A DNA stretch of 64,000 nucleotides from Actinophytocola sp049647105 (GTDB lineage: Bacteria; Actinomycetota; Actinomycetes; Mycobacteriales; Pseudonocardiaceae): assembly GCF_049647105.1 (NCBI RefSeq), contig NZ_JBARWZ010000168.1:1-64000 (forward strand), read 5' to 3'. Below the pieces are notes generated by a model. The model made no database searches. It saw nothing but the letters and a program-made list of their open reading frames with translations, and was not told the origin of the DNA. Positions 1 through 8,497 of the stretch are shown here, in pieces. A program made the translations under genes and the position numbers. How positions within the stretch are numbered: position 1 is the stretch's first letter; every line of letters begins with the position of its first letter.

Positions 1-60
1 GTGGTCGCCGCCGCGCTGCCGGTCGCGCGGCGGCTCGCGAAGAAGGTGAGTCCGACATGA
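1..60 (+). CDS. 3' end of a gene upstream of the ebo-type operon (possibly eboC)
   Basis: An open frame enters from the window edge and ends at TGA (58-60). Only 19 codons are visible, ending in a basic tail (ARRLAKKVSPT). Its stop overlaps the ATG of the next gene (ATGA), so it is the preceding member of the same operon. In ebo clusters the neighbour of EboA/EboB is often EboC, a UbiA-type membrane prenyltransferase; an alanine- and leucine-rich stretch followed by lysines and arginines would fit the last helix of such a protein. That identification is inference from context; the visible residues cannot prove it. Confidence 0.5.
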   Translation: MVAAALPVARRLAKKVSPT

Positions 61-1523
61 GGCTCGGCTACGGCACGAACGGTTTCGCGAACCACCGCCT
101 CGACGACGCGCTGCGGATCATCGCCGACCTCGGCTACACGTCCGTCGCGCTCACGCTCGACCACCACCACCTCGACCCGTACGCCGAGGACCTCACCAAA
201 CAGGTCGACCACGTCGCGAACCTGCTCGACCTGCTCGACCTGCGCAGCGTCGTCGAGACCGGTGCCCGCTACCTGCTCGACCCCACCCGCAAGCACCACC
301 CGACGCTGGTCTGCGACGAACCGGAACAGCGCGTCGACTTCCTCGTCCGCGCGCTCAACATCGCCGAGAGCCTCGGCTCCGACGCGGTGTCGTTCTGGTC
401 CGGCATCCGTCCATCCACAGTGGACCCGGACACGGCGTGGCGGCGGATGCGGACCGGGGTAAGCGAGGTCCTCGAGGCGGCGGCCGAGGTGGACGTGCCG
501 CTCGGGCTCGAGCCGGAGCCCGGCATGTTCGTCCAGCACCTGTCCGACGCGCTGCGCCTGCGTGAGGAGCTCGGCGCGCCCGCGCTGCTCGGCATCACCC
601 TCGACGTCGGCCACTGCGTCGCCGTCGAACCGGTCGACGCGCCGACGTGCATCCGGCGCGCTGGGGACCTGCTCGTGAACATCCAGCTCGACGACATGCG
701 TCCCGGCGTGCACGAACACCTCGAGTTCGGCGAGGGTGAACTCGATCTCCGCGCCACGCTGTCCGCGCTGTCCGAGATCGGCTACCTCGGCGTCGCCGCG
801 GTCGAATTGCCACGGCACAGCCACGCGGCGCCGGAGGTGGCGGCCCGCGCGCTCGTCGCGCTGCATGCCGCGCTGACCCCGGTGACCGAAGGGGAACCCC
901 GCGAAGACCACGATCCGGAATGGGTGAGCAACGTGGACCATCCCTGGCTCGTCGAGGCCGAGCAGAAAGTGCGCCGCGACCCCAGTGCGGTCGCCGCGCT
1001 GTTCCCTGCCGTCGGCCGCAAGGTCGGCCGCGCGCCGCTGCGGCCCGAGGCCGACCCTCAGGGCCTGGTGCACGGCACCGTCGACGACCTCGCCCGCTCC
1101 CGGCTTCTCGCCGTGCTCGCCGAGGTGCTCGACGCGGGCAAGCTGTCCGACGAGATCGCGCAGCTCTACCGGTACGGCGACGACGCGGAGCGCCGGGGGG
1201 TGCTCCGCGGCCTCGCCGCACTGCCCTCCGCCACCGTCCCCGCCGGAGTCGAACTCGTCAAGGACGCCTTGCGCGCCAACGACATCCGGTTGGTCGCCGC
1301 CGCCATGGGCGACTTCTCCGCCCGGCACCTCGACGCGCACAGCTGGCGGCACGGCGTGCTCAAGTGCCTGTTCGTCGGCGTGCCGCTCGCCGCAGTGTCC
1401 GAACTGGACGGCCGCACCGACGACGAGCTGCTGCGCATGGTCGGCGACTACGCCGAGGAACGCAGGGCGGCGGGCCGCGAGGTCCCCGCCGACGCCGTGA
1501 CACTGCTGGAGGCCAGCTCGTGA
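57..1523 (+). CDS. eboA: TIM-barrel sugar isomerase-like domain fused to an EboA domain
   Basis: 488 residues in two parts. Residues 1-275 form a xylose isomerase/AP endonuclease-type TIM barrel with candidate metal ligands E152/E154 (LEPEPG), D183 and H186 (LDVGHC) and E250 (VELPRH). Residues about 297-488 match the EboA family: LYRYGDDAER near 370, LKCLFVGVPL near 435, GRTDDEL near 452 and DYAEERRAAGR near 464. EboA belongs to the ebo cluster, which in cyanobacteria is implicated in moving a scytonemin precursor to the periplasm; its biochemical role is unknown. The start ATG overlaps the previous stop and the end overlaps the eboB GTG, so translation is coupled throughout. The barrel's substrate is unknown. 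The fusion suggests barrel and EboA act on the same metabolite. Confidence 0.85.
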   Translation: MRLGYGTNGFANHRLDDALRIIADLGYTSVALTLDHHHLDPYAEDLTKQVDHVANLLDLLDLRSVVETGARYLLDPTRKHHPTLVCDEPEQRVDFLVRALNIAESLGSDAVSFWSGIRPSTVDPDTAWRRMRTGVSEVLEAAAEVDVPLGLEPEPGMFVQHLSDALRLREELGAPALLGITLDVGHCVAVEPVDAPTCIRRAGDLLVNIQLDDMRPGVHEHLEFGEGELDLRATLSALSEIGYLGVAAVELPRHSHAAPEVAARALVALHAALTPVTEGEPREDHDPEWVSNVDHPWLVEAEQKVRRDPSAVAALFPAVGRKVGRAPLRPEADPQGLVHGTVDDLARSRLLAVLAEVLDAGKLSDEIAQLYRYGDDAERRGVLRGLAALPSATVPAGVELVKDALRANDIRLVAAAMGDFSARHLDAHSWRHGVLKCLFVGVPLAAVSELDGRTDDELLRMVGDYAEERRAAGREVPADAVTLLEASS

Positions 1524-2386
1524 GGATCTTCGACCCGCACATCCACATGACCTCGCGGACGACCGACGACTACGAGGCCATGTTCTCGGCAGGCGTCCGC
1601 GCACTGGTCGAGCCCGCGTTCTGGCTCGGGCAGCCGCGCACGAGCGTCGCGTCGTTCACCGACTACTTCGACTCGCTCATCGGCTGGGAGCGCTTCCGCG
1701 CCGCGCAGTTCGGCATCCGCCACCACTGCACGATCGCGCTGAACCCCAAGGAGGCCAACGACCCCCGCTGCCGCGAGGTGCTCGACGTGCTGCCGCGCTA
1801 CCTCGCGAAGGACGGCGTGGTCGCGGTCGGCGAGGTCGGCTACGACTCCATGACGCCGGAGGAGGACGAGGTGTTCTCCCGGCAGCTGGCCATGGCCGTC
1901 GAGTACGAACTGCCCGCGCTCGTCCACACCCCGCACCGCGACAAGCTCGCGGGCACCAGGCGGACCCTGGACGTGGTGAAGGAGTCCGGCATCGACCCCG
2001 GTCGCGTGCTCGTGGACCACCTCAACGAGCCGACCGTCGGGGTCGTGCACGAGTCCGGCAGCTGGATGGGCTTCTCCATCTACCCGGACACGAAGATGGA
2101 CGAGCAGCGGATGGTCGCGATCCTCCAGCGGTACGGCACCGACCGGATGATCGTGAACTCGGCCGCCGACTGGGGCCGCTCTGACCCGCTGAAGACCTAC
2201 AAGACAGGGCTCGCGATGCTCGACGCCGGTTTCACCGACGCGGACGTCGACAAGGTGCTGTGGCAGAACCCGGTCGAGTTCTACGGGCAGTCGGACCGGC
2301 TCGTGCTCGACGAGCTGCCCGGTTTCGCGCCGTCGACTGACACGTTCGCGGGCAACTCTGTGCTCCGTGGCGGCGGGAACACATGA
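1520..2386 (+). CDS. eboB: EboB, TatD-family metal-dependent hydrolase
   Basis: 288 residues, GTG start overlapping the eboA stop (GTGA). It carries the full TatD/amidohydrolase metal set: H7 and H9 in DPHIHM, E105 in GEVGYD, H136 in VHTPHRD, H167 in DHLNE and D217 in SAADWG. TatD proteins hydrolyse phosphoester or related bonds in a TIM barrel. In ebo clusters this member is EboB, and its natural substrate is not established. The stop overlaps the eboE ATG by four bases. Nothing suggests secretion, so it probably acts in the cytosol on the metabolite handled by the operon. Confidence 0.85.
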   Translation: MRIFDPHIHMTSRTTDDYEAMFSAGVRALVEPAFWLGQPRTSVASFTDYFDSLIGWERFRAAQFGIRHHCTIALNPKEANDPRCREVLDVLPRYLAKDGVVAVGEVGYDSMTPEEDEVFSRQLAMAVEYELPALVHTPHRDKLAGTRRTLDVVKESGIDPGRVLVDHLNEPTVGVVHESGSWMGFSIYPDTKMDEQRMVAILQRYGTDRMIVNSAADWGRSDPLKTYKTGLAMLDAGFTDADVDKVLWQNPVEFYGQSDRLVLDELPGFAPSTDTFAGNSVLRGGGNT

Positions 2387-3519
2387 CGCCCCTGTCGTAC
2401 TGCACCAACGTGCACCCGGCCGAGGACCTGGCGGGTGTGCTGGCGCAGCTGGACCGCTACGCCGAACCGGTGCGAAGACTCGTCGGCGTGGACGTGCTGG
2501 GGCTGGGCCTGTGGCTGCCCGCCGCCCTGGCCCGTGAGCTGGCCGCCGCACCAGAGCTGCGCGCCAGGCTGCGGGCCGCGCTGGACGCCCGAGGGCTCGA
2601 GGTGTACACGCTGAACGCCTTCCCGTACGGCGGTTTCCACGACGACGTGGTCAAACACTCCGTCTATCGTCCGGAGTGGACGGACGAGGCCCGGCTGCGG
2701 TACACGGTCGACTGCGCCACCGTGCTGGCCGACCTGCTGCCGGACTCCGCGGTCTACGGCTCGATCTCGACGCTGCCACTGGCGTGGCGCACGCCGTGGT
2801 CGGCGGAGGACGATGCCACCGCGACCGCGGCACTCGTGTCGCTCACCGGGACCCTGGACGAGATGGCGTCCGCGCACGGGCGGCCCATCCGGCTGGCCGT
2901 GGAACCGGAGCCGGGCTGCGTGCTCGACACCGTCACCGACGCCGTCTCCTGGCTCGCGCCGCGCGTCGACCCCCGTTACATTGGGCTGTGCCTGGACACC
3001 TGCCACCTCGCGGTGTCCTTCGCCGACCCGGCGGAGGCGGTCGCGGAGATCCACCGGTCGGGGCTCGAGGTCGTGAAGGTGCAGGCCTCGGCCGCGTTGC
3101 AGGTCGAGGACCCGGACACCGGTCCCGCGCGGCTCGCGCTCGCCGACTTCACCGAGCCCCGCTACCTGCACCAGGTGCGCGAGCGCACCTCGTCCGGCGA
3201 CGTGCTCGCGGCCGACGACCTGCCGCAGGCCCTGTCCGAACTGCCCGGCCGCAACCCCTGGCGGGTGCACTTCCACGTGCCGCTGCACGCCCGCCCCGCC
3301 GCACCGCTGTCGGCGACCACGGACGTGCTGCGTACCACCATCGCCGCCCTGAGGTCCACTGCGGACGGTGCGCTGCCGCATGTGGAGGTCGAGACCTACA
3401 CGTGGAGCGTGCTGCCCGAGACCGCCGGGAACGGCGGTGACACGGCAGTGATCAGGGGAATCGCCGCGGAGCTGCGCTGGGCCGTGGCGAACCTGTTGGA
3501 ACCGGAAGGAGTTCGATGA
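2383..3519 (+). CDS. eboE: EboE, xylose isomerase-like TIM-barrel protein (metabolite traffic protein family)
   Basis: 378 residues. The N-terminal motif YCTNVHPAED and the overall pattern are characteristic of EboE. Candidate metal/catalytic residues of the barrel are E174 (VEPEPGC), D205 and H208 (LDTCHL), a HFHVPLH segment near 290 and E-rich HVEVETYTW near 335. EboE is a member of the ebo cluster implicated in precursor transport during scytonemin synthesis in Nostoc; its reaction is unknown. It is joined by ATGA overlaps to eboB before and eboF after it. This is the second of four TIM-barrel isomerase-like proteins within the first 7 kb. Confidence 0.85.
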   Translation: MTPLSYCTNVHPAEDLAGVLAQLDRYAEPVRRLVGVDVLGLGLWLPAALARELAAAPELRARLRAALDARGLEVYTLNAFPYGGFHDDVVKHSVYRPEWTDEARLRYTVDCATVLADLLPDSAVYGSISTLPLAWRTPWSAEDDATATAALVSLTGTLDEMASAHGRPIRLAVEPEPGCVLDTVTDAVSWLAPRVDPRYIGLCLDTCHLAVSFADPAEAVAEIHRSGLEVVKVQASAALQVEDPDTGPARLALADFTEPRYLHQVRERTSSGDVLAADDLPQALSELPGRNPWRVHFHVPLHARPAAPLSATTDVLRTTIAALRSTADGALPHVEVETYTWSVLPETAGNGGDTAVIRGIAAELRWAVANLLEPEGVR

Positions 3520-4904
3520 CACAGCTGGTCGTCGTGGACGTGGTCGGCCTGACGCCGAAACTGTTGCGGCACATGCCGAACCTGTCGGCGCTGGCGCACA
3601 CGGGATGGCAGGCCGAACTGGGCACGGTGCTACCCGCGGTCACGTGCAGCGCGCAGTCGACGTTCCTGACCGGCACCATGCCGCGCGACCACGGGATCGT
3701 CGGCAACGGCTGGTACTTCCGCGACGTCGGCGAGGTACACCTGTGGCGCCAGCACAACAAGCTGGTGCTGGGCGAGAAGGTGTGGGAGACCGCGCGTGCC
3801 GCCAACCCGGACTTCCAGGTCGCGAACGTGTGCTGGTGGTACGCGATGGGCGCGACCACCGACATCACGGTGACGCCACGGCCGATCTACCACGCCGACG
3901 GGCGCAAGTCGCCGGACGCGTACGTGCGGCCGCCCGCGCTGCACGACGAGCTGACCGGCGCGCTGGGTGAGTTCCCGCTGTTCCAGTACTGGGGCCCGAC
4001 GGCGGCGCTGGCGTCGAGCGAGTGGATCATCGGCGCGTCGCGGAAGATCCTCCGCGAACACCACCCGGACATGCTGCTGGCGTACGTGCCACACCTCGAC
4101 TACGACCTGCAGCGTTTCGGCCCGGACTCGCCGAGGGCCACGCGCGCCGCCCGCGAGATCGACACCGCGCTGAAGCCGCTGCTCGACGACGCGCGCGACG
4201 CCGGTGCGACCGTGGTCGCGCTGTCCGAGTACGGCATCACCGACGTGCGGCGGCCGGTCGACATCAACCGGTTACTGCGCCGCGAGGGCCTGCTCGAGGT
4301 GTACACGCAGGCCGGCATGGAGTACCTGGACCCGTGGGTGTCGCGTGCGTTCGCGGTCGCCGACCACCAGGTGGCACACGTGTACGTCGCCGATCCCGCC
4401 GACCTGCCCCGGGTGCGCGCCATGCTGTCGGAACTGGCCGGTGTCGACGAGGTGCTGGACCGGTCAGAACAGGCCAAGTACGGGATCGACCACGAACGGT
4501 CGGGTGAGCTGGTCGTGGTGGCGGACCCGGACGCGTGGTTCACCTACTACTACTGGCTCGACGACGACCGGGCGCCGGACTTCGCGCGGGGCGTGGAGAT
4601 CCACCGCAAGCCCGGCTACGACCCGGCGGAGCTGTTCTTCAACCCCGAGGACAAGCTGGCGAAGGCCAAGGCGGGGTTGAACCTGGTGAAGAAGAAGGCC
4701 GGCCTGCGGTACGCGATGCAGGTGGTGCCGCTCGACCCGGCGCCGGTCCTCGGTTCGCACGGCAGGCTGCCGATCTCGGCCGACGAAGGCCCCGTCCTGC
4801 TGTGCTCGGTGCCGGACGCGGAGCCAGGCGGCGCCGTGCCCGCCACCGGGGTACGTGATCTTTTGTTGCAGTTGCAGGGAATTCCGGAGGGAGTTCGACG
4901 ATGA
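3516..4904 (+). CDS. eboF: EboF, alkaline phosphatase-superfamily nucleotide pyrophosphatase/phosphodiesterase
   Basis: 462 residues of the type I phosphodiesterase/nucleotide pyrophosphatase fold. D8 (VVDVVG) and T43 (PAVTCSAQ) are the expected first metal ligand and nucleophile. Further ligand segments are HLDYD near 194 and GSHGR near 413. The usual SDHG metal motif reads SEYG near 237, so one Asp and one His of the classical pair are replaced. No signal peptide is seen although many relatives are exported. ATGA overlaps on both sides place it in the middle of the ebo operon. It probably hydrolyses a phosphoester or phosphoanhydride on the operon's metabolite; that role is inference. Confidence 0.8.
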   Translation: MTQLVVVDVVGLTPKLLRHMPNLSALAHTGWQAELGTVLPAVTCSAQSTFLTGTMPRDHGIVGNGWYFRDVGEVHLWRQHNKLVLGEKVWETARAANPDFQVANVCWWYAMGATTDITVTPRPIYHADGRKSPDAYVRPPALHDELTGALGEFPLFQYWGPTAALASSEWIIGASRKILREHHPDMLLAYVPHLDYDLQRFGPDSPRATRAAREIDTALKPLLDDARDAGATVVALSEYGITDVRRPVDINRLLRREGLLEVYTQAGMEYLDPWVSRAFAVADHQVAHVYVADPADLPRVRAMLSELAGVDEVLDRSEQAKYGIDHERSGELVVVADPDAWFTYYYWLDDDRAPDFARGVEIHRKPGYDPAELFFNPEDKLAKAKAGLNLVKKKAGLRYAMQVVPLDPAPVLGSHGRLPISADEGPVLLCSVPDAEPGGAVPATGVRDLLLQLQGIPEGVRR

Positions 4905-5905
4905 GTCGACCAGTTACGTTGTTCACCGGCCAGTGGGCCGACCTTCCCTTTGAGGAGGTGTGCAAGCTCGCCGCGCAGTGGGGTTACGACGGGCTGGAGA
5001 TCGCTTGTTCCGGTGACCACTTCGAGGTCGACCGGGCCATCGCCGAGGACGACTACGTCCAGAAGAAGCTGGACCAGCTGGCTTCGCACGGCCTGAAGGT
5101 CTGGGCCATCTCCAACCACCTGGTCGGCCAGGCGGTGTGCGACGACCCGATCGACGAGCGCCACAAGAACATCGTCCCGTCCCGCATCTGGGGCGACGGC
5201 GACCCGGAAGGTGTCCGCCAGCGGGCCGCCGAGGAGATGAAGGACACCGCCCGCGCCGCGGCGAAGCTGGGCGTGGACACGGTCATCGGCTTCACGGGAT
5301 CGAAGATCTGGAAGTACGTCGCGATGTTCCCTCCGGTCGGCCAGGACGTCATCGACGACGGCTACGCCGACTTCGCCCGCCGCTGGAACCCGATCCTGGA
5401 CGTCTTCGACGAGGTCGGCGTCCGCTTCGCGCACGAGGTCCACCCGTCGGAGATCGCGTACGACTACTGGACCACGAAGAAGACCCTCGACGCTGTCGGC
5501 AACCGCGCGGCGTTCGGCCTGAACTGGGACCCCAGCCACTTCATCTGGCAGGACCTTGACCCGGTGGGCTTCATCCTGGACTTCTCGGACCGGATCTACC
5601 ACGTGGACTGCAAGGACACGAAGAAGCGGTTCGATGGCCGCAACGGCCGCATGGGCAGCCATCTGGCGTGGGCCGACCCGCGCCGAGGCTGGGACTTCGT
5701 GTCGACCGGCCACGGTGACGTGCCGTGGGAGGAGTCCTTCCGGGCACTCAACGCGATCGGCTACACCGGCCCGATCTCGGTCGAGTGGGAGGACGCGGGC
5801 ATGGACCGCCTCCGCGGTGCCGAGGAAGCGGTGACCTTCATCCGCGCCCACCTGTTCGACAAGCCGGAGGCCGCCTTCGACGCTGCGTTCTCCACGAAGG
5901 ACTGA
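4901..5905 (+). CDS. Sugar phosphate isomerase/epimerase, TIM barrel
   Basis: 334 residues of the xylose isomerase-like barrel family. Putative metal ligands lie in HEVHPSE (about residue 180), NWDPSHF (about 209), HVDCKD (about 232) and EWED near the C terminus. The start overlaps the eboF stop (ATGA) and is preceded by a GGAGGGAG ribosome site inside eboF. It is the last gene before a strong hairpin terminator, so it is part of the ebo transcript. Related proteins interconvert keto and aldo sugars or inositol derivatives; the substrate here cannot be read from sequence. Confidence 0.8.
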   Translation: MSRPVTLFTGQWADLPFEEVCKLAAQWGYDGLEIACSGDHFEVDRAIAEDDYVQKKLDQLASHGLKVWAISNHLVGQAVCDDPIDERHKNIVPSRIWGDGDPEGVRQRAAEEMKDTARAAAKLGVDTVIGFTGSKIWKYVAMFPPVGQDVIDDGYADFARRWNPILDVFDEVGVRFAHEVHPSEIAYDYWTTKKTLDAVGNRAAFGLNWDPSHFIWQDLDPVGFILDFSDRIYHVDCKDTKKRFDGRNGRMGSHLAWADPRRGWDFVSTGHGDVPWEESFRALNAIGYTGPISVEWEDAGMDRLRGAEEAVTFIRAHLFDKPEAAFDAAFSTKD

Positions 5906-5912
5906 TGAGGTG

Positions 5913-5942
5913 TTGGTGAGGCGGCCGTGGCCGCCTCACCAA
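5913..5942 (+). terminator. Perfect 14-bp hairpin closing the ebo operon
   Basis: 5913-5926 and 5929-5942 are exact reverse complements (TTGGTGAGGCGGCC and its complement) separated by two bases. It starts seven bases after the stop of the last ebo gene. No T-run follows, as is common for actinomycete hairpin terminators. Confidence 0.75.
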
Positions 5943-6013
5943 CCCGCTGGCCTCCGGCCCCCGGTTTCGAGCCTAGGTCACCCCACCGACGGTTCCGGCG
6001 GCCGAACCGGCGG

Positions 6014-6022
6014 TTGTCCACA
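6014..6022 (-). promoter_or_regulatory. Single DnaA-box-like sequence upstream of the Tat-exported isomerase gene
   Basis: TTGTCCACA on the + strand matches the preferred actinobacterial DnaA box exactly. It lies in the 190-bp gap between the ebo terminator and the gene at 6097. A single box may be chance, but box pairs occur elsewhere in the window. The rest of the gap shows no clear promoter. Confidence 0.35.
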
Positions 6023-6096
6023 GATTTCGACCACTCTCTCGCGTGTTCCTTTCCCTGTTCTCAACCAACTCCACCGTCCCAATGGAGGGATCTGTC

Positions 6097-6954
6097 GTGG
6101 CTGTTTCGAGAAGGTCCATGCTTCGTGGCGCCGCCGGTGCCGCACTCGCGGTAGGTGCGGCCGGCGCTCTGCCCGGTTTCGCGTCGGCCGAGGGGGCCGA
6201 CCGCGGTGGGCACTGGGGCCTGCGGGTGCCCAAGGACAAGATCAGCATCCAGCTGTACACCCTGCGGTCGATCCTCGAGACCGATCTCGAGGGGACCCTC
6301 GACGCCCTCGCCGACATCGGGTACCGCAAGGTCGAGCTCGCGGGCACCTACGGCCGCAGCGCCACGGAGTTCCGCAAGCTCCTCGACGCGCGGCGCATCA
6401 AGGCGACGTCGACGCACGTCGGCATCGACGGCGACATCGACCAGGCCATCGCCGACGCGAGGATCCTCGGCAACCGGCGCAGCAACGTGCCGTGGGCGAA
6501 CTTCGGGACGATCGACGAGTGGCGGGCGTTCGCAGACCAGCTCGAGGCCGCGGGCAAGGCGTACCGGCGGGCCGGCATCGGGTTCGGCTATCACAACCAC
6601 AACCAGGAGTTCGTGGCCGTCGACGGTGTCCGGCCGTTCGACGTGCTGACCGGCCGGACCTCGCGAAGGAACGTCAGCTTCGAGATGGACCTGTACTGGG
6701 TCGTGACCGGTGGTGCCGATCCGGTGCGGGAGTTCTACCGGATCGCGGGTCGCGTGAAGCAGTATCACGTGAAGGACCGAGCGCCGGACGGCGGTTTCGC
6801 CGACCTCGGCGAGGGCACCATCGACTTCCGGCGGATCTTCCGTGCGAACCGGCCACTCGAGGTCGAGGAGTACATCGTCGAGAACGACCAGCCGGTCGAC
6901 GCGCTGAAGTGCGCCGAGACCGGTTACAACTACCTCGCCAACCTGCGGTTCTAG
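6097..6954 (+). CDS. Tat-exported sugar phosphate isomerase/epimerase-like protein
   Basis: 285 residues from the GTG at 6097, chosen because GGAGGGA (6084-6090) sits seven bases upstream; the in-frame codons before it have no ribosome site. The N terminus is a twin-arginine signal: SRRSMLRG, a hydrophobic alanine/glycine stretch and an ASA-type cleavage site near residue 32. The mature part is a xylose isomerase-like barrel with HNHNQEF, EMDLYW and a final EEYI segment supplying probable metal ligands. Export through Tat means it folds, probably with metal, before leaving the cell. Lying beside an ebo cluster, which is linked to periplasmic handling of precursors, it may act on the same metabolite outside the membrane; that is inference. 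Confidence 0.8.
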   Translation: MAVSRRSMLRGAAGAALAVGAAGALPGFASAEGADRGGHWGLRVPKDKISIQLYTLRSILETDLEGTLDALADIGYRKVELAGTYGRSATEFRKLLDARRIKATSTHVGIDGDIDQAIADARILGNRRSNVPWANFGTIDEWRAFADQLEAAGKAYRRAGIGFGYHNHNQEFVAVDGVRPFDVLTGRTSRRNVSFEMDLYWVVTGGADPVREFYRIAGRVKQYHVKDRAPDGGFADLGEGTIDFRRIFRANRPLEVEEYIVENDQPVDALKCAETGYNYLANLRF

Positions 6955-6993
6955 CCGCCGGATTCGGCCGGCCCCGCACCGGAAGAACCCGCA

Positions 6994-6999
6994 TAGAAT
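6994..6999 (+). promoter_or_regulatory. -10 box upstream of xylulokinase
   Basis: TAGAAT matches the actinomycete TANNNT -10 pattern and lies 20 bases before the xylB start, which also has a GGAGGTG ribosome site (7007-7013). No recognisable -35. Confidence 0.45.
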
Positions 7000-7019
7000 C
7001 GATCTCGGAGGTGTTGACC

Positions 7020-8417
7020 ATGCCGCTGGTGGCCGGGGTCGATTCGTCGACCCAGTCCTGCAAGGTGGTGGTGCGTGACGCGGAGTCCGGCGCCCTCGTG
7101 CGCAGTGGCTCCGCACCGCACCCAGACGGGACCGAAGTGGATCCGGCGGCATGGTGGACGGCGCTGCGGTCGGCGATCGACCAGGCGGGTGGCATCGACG
7201 ATGTCGCCGCCGTGTCGGTCGCCGGCCAGCAGCACGGCATGGTGTGCCTCACCGAGTCCGGCGAGGTGGTCCGGCCCGCGCTGCTGTGGAACGACACCCG
7301 CTCCGCCGAGGCCGCGGCGAGTCTCGTCGACGATTTGGGCGGCGGTGCGGCGTGGGCCGACGCGGTCGGCGTGGTCCCGGTCGCGTCGATGACGGCGAGC
7401 AAGTTGCGCTGGCTCCGCGACCACGAGCCGGAGTCGGTGACCCGCACCGAGGCGGTGTGCCTGCCGCACGACTACCTGACGTGGCGCCTGTCCGGTGGTG
7501 GTCTGGACCGCCTGACCACCGACCGCGGCGACGCGTCGGGCACCGCGTACTTCTCCGCCGCTACCGGCACCTATCGCACCGACCTCCTCGAACTCGCGTT
7601 GGGCAAGACCCCGGCGCTGCCGAAGGTGCTCGGCCCGTCGGACGACTCGGGCCGCACCCCGGCAGGCGCACTGCTGGGCGCGGGCACCGGCGACAACATG
7701 GCCGCCGCGCTCGGCGTTGGCGCCGAACCTGGTGACGTCGTCGTCTCCATCGGCACGTCCGGCACCGCGTTCGCGGTCGCCGACAAGCCGTGCGCCGACG
7801 CGGCAGGCCTGGTCGCCGGTTTCGCCGACGCCACCGGCCGCTTCTTACCTCTGGTGTGCACACTGAACGCGGCCCGCGTGCTGGACGCGGTGGCCCGCAT
7901 GCTGGGTGTCGACCACGACCGCTTCTCCGAACTCGCTCTGTCCGGCCCACCCGGCGCCGACGGCCTGACGCTCGTCCCGTACCTGGAGGGCGAGCGCACC
8001 CCGAACCTGCCGACCGCCACCGGTGCGTTGCACGGCCTGCGCCTGGCGAACGCGACCCCGGCCCACCAGGCCCGCGCGGCCGTCGAGGGCATGCTGTGCG
8101 GCCTGGCCGACGCACTGGATGCCCTTGTGGCACAAGGAGTTCGCACCGACCGTGTGCTGCTGGTCGGCGGCGGTGCCAGGTCCGCCGCCGTGCGTCGCAT
8201 CGCCCCGACCGTGCTCGGCCGCCCGGTGCTGGTGCCCGAGCCGGGCGAGTACGTGGCCGACGGCGCCGCCCGCCAGGCGGCGTGGACGCTGGCCGGCGGC
8301 AACGCCCCACCCAGCTGGCGGCTGGGCGCGACTCAACGCATCGAAGGCGACCCGACGCCGGGTCTGCGCGAGCGCTACGCGGAGGCCCGGGACAAGTTCG
8401 TGGACCGCCCGGCCTGA
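7020..8417 (+). CDS. xylB: Xylulokinase, FGGY carbohydrate kinase
   Basis: 465 residues from ATG at 7020, seven bases after GGAGGTG; the upstream open frame is a non-coding extension. The N-terminal phosphate loop GVDSSTQSCK, the sugar-site segment VAGQQHGMV and WNDTRS, and the second ATP motif SIGTSGTAFA are typical of D-xylulose kinases, which phosphorylate xylulose for the pentose phosphate pathway. Length is normal for the family. It follows the exported isomerase-like gene by 65 bp with its own promoter-like box. Xylulose is the likely substrate, but other FGGY ketose kinases look similar. Confidence 0.85.
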   Translation: MPLVAGVDSSTQSCKVVVRDAESGALVRSGSAPHPDGTEVDPAAWWTALRSAIDQAGGIDDVAAVSVAGQQHGMVCLTESGEVVRPALLWNDTRSAEAAASLVDDLGGGAAWADAVGVVPVASMTASKLRWLRDHEPESVTRTEAVCLPHDYLTWRLSGGGLDRLTTDRGDASGTAYFSAATGTYRTDLLELALGKTPALPKVLGPSDDSGRTPAGALLGAGTGDNMAAALGVGAEPGDVVVSIGTSGTAFAVADKPCADAAGLVAGFADATGRFLPLVCTLNAARVLDAVARMLGVDHDRFSELALSGPPGADGLTLVPYLEGERTPNLPTATGALHGLRLANATPAHQARAAVEGMLCGLADALDALVAQGVRTDRVLLVGGGARSAAVRRIAPTVLGRPVLVPEPGEYVADGAARQAAWTLAGGNAPPSWRLGATQRIEGDPTPGLRERYAEARDKFVDRPA

Positions 8418-8497
8418 GCCGGACATATCGCGCCTGCTAGAACTGCTCGTACCAACGGGCTGACCCGCGGCCTGGCCGACCCAAGGGAGTTGTTCTC

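Noticed and set aside
5910..7019. Upstream extension of xylulokinase by 370 codons
   Set aside because: It overlaps the Tat-exported isomerase gene in another frame; the ATG at 7020 has an ideal ribosome site.
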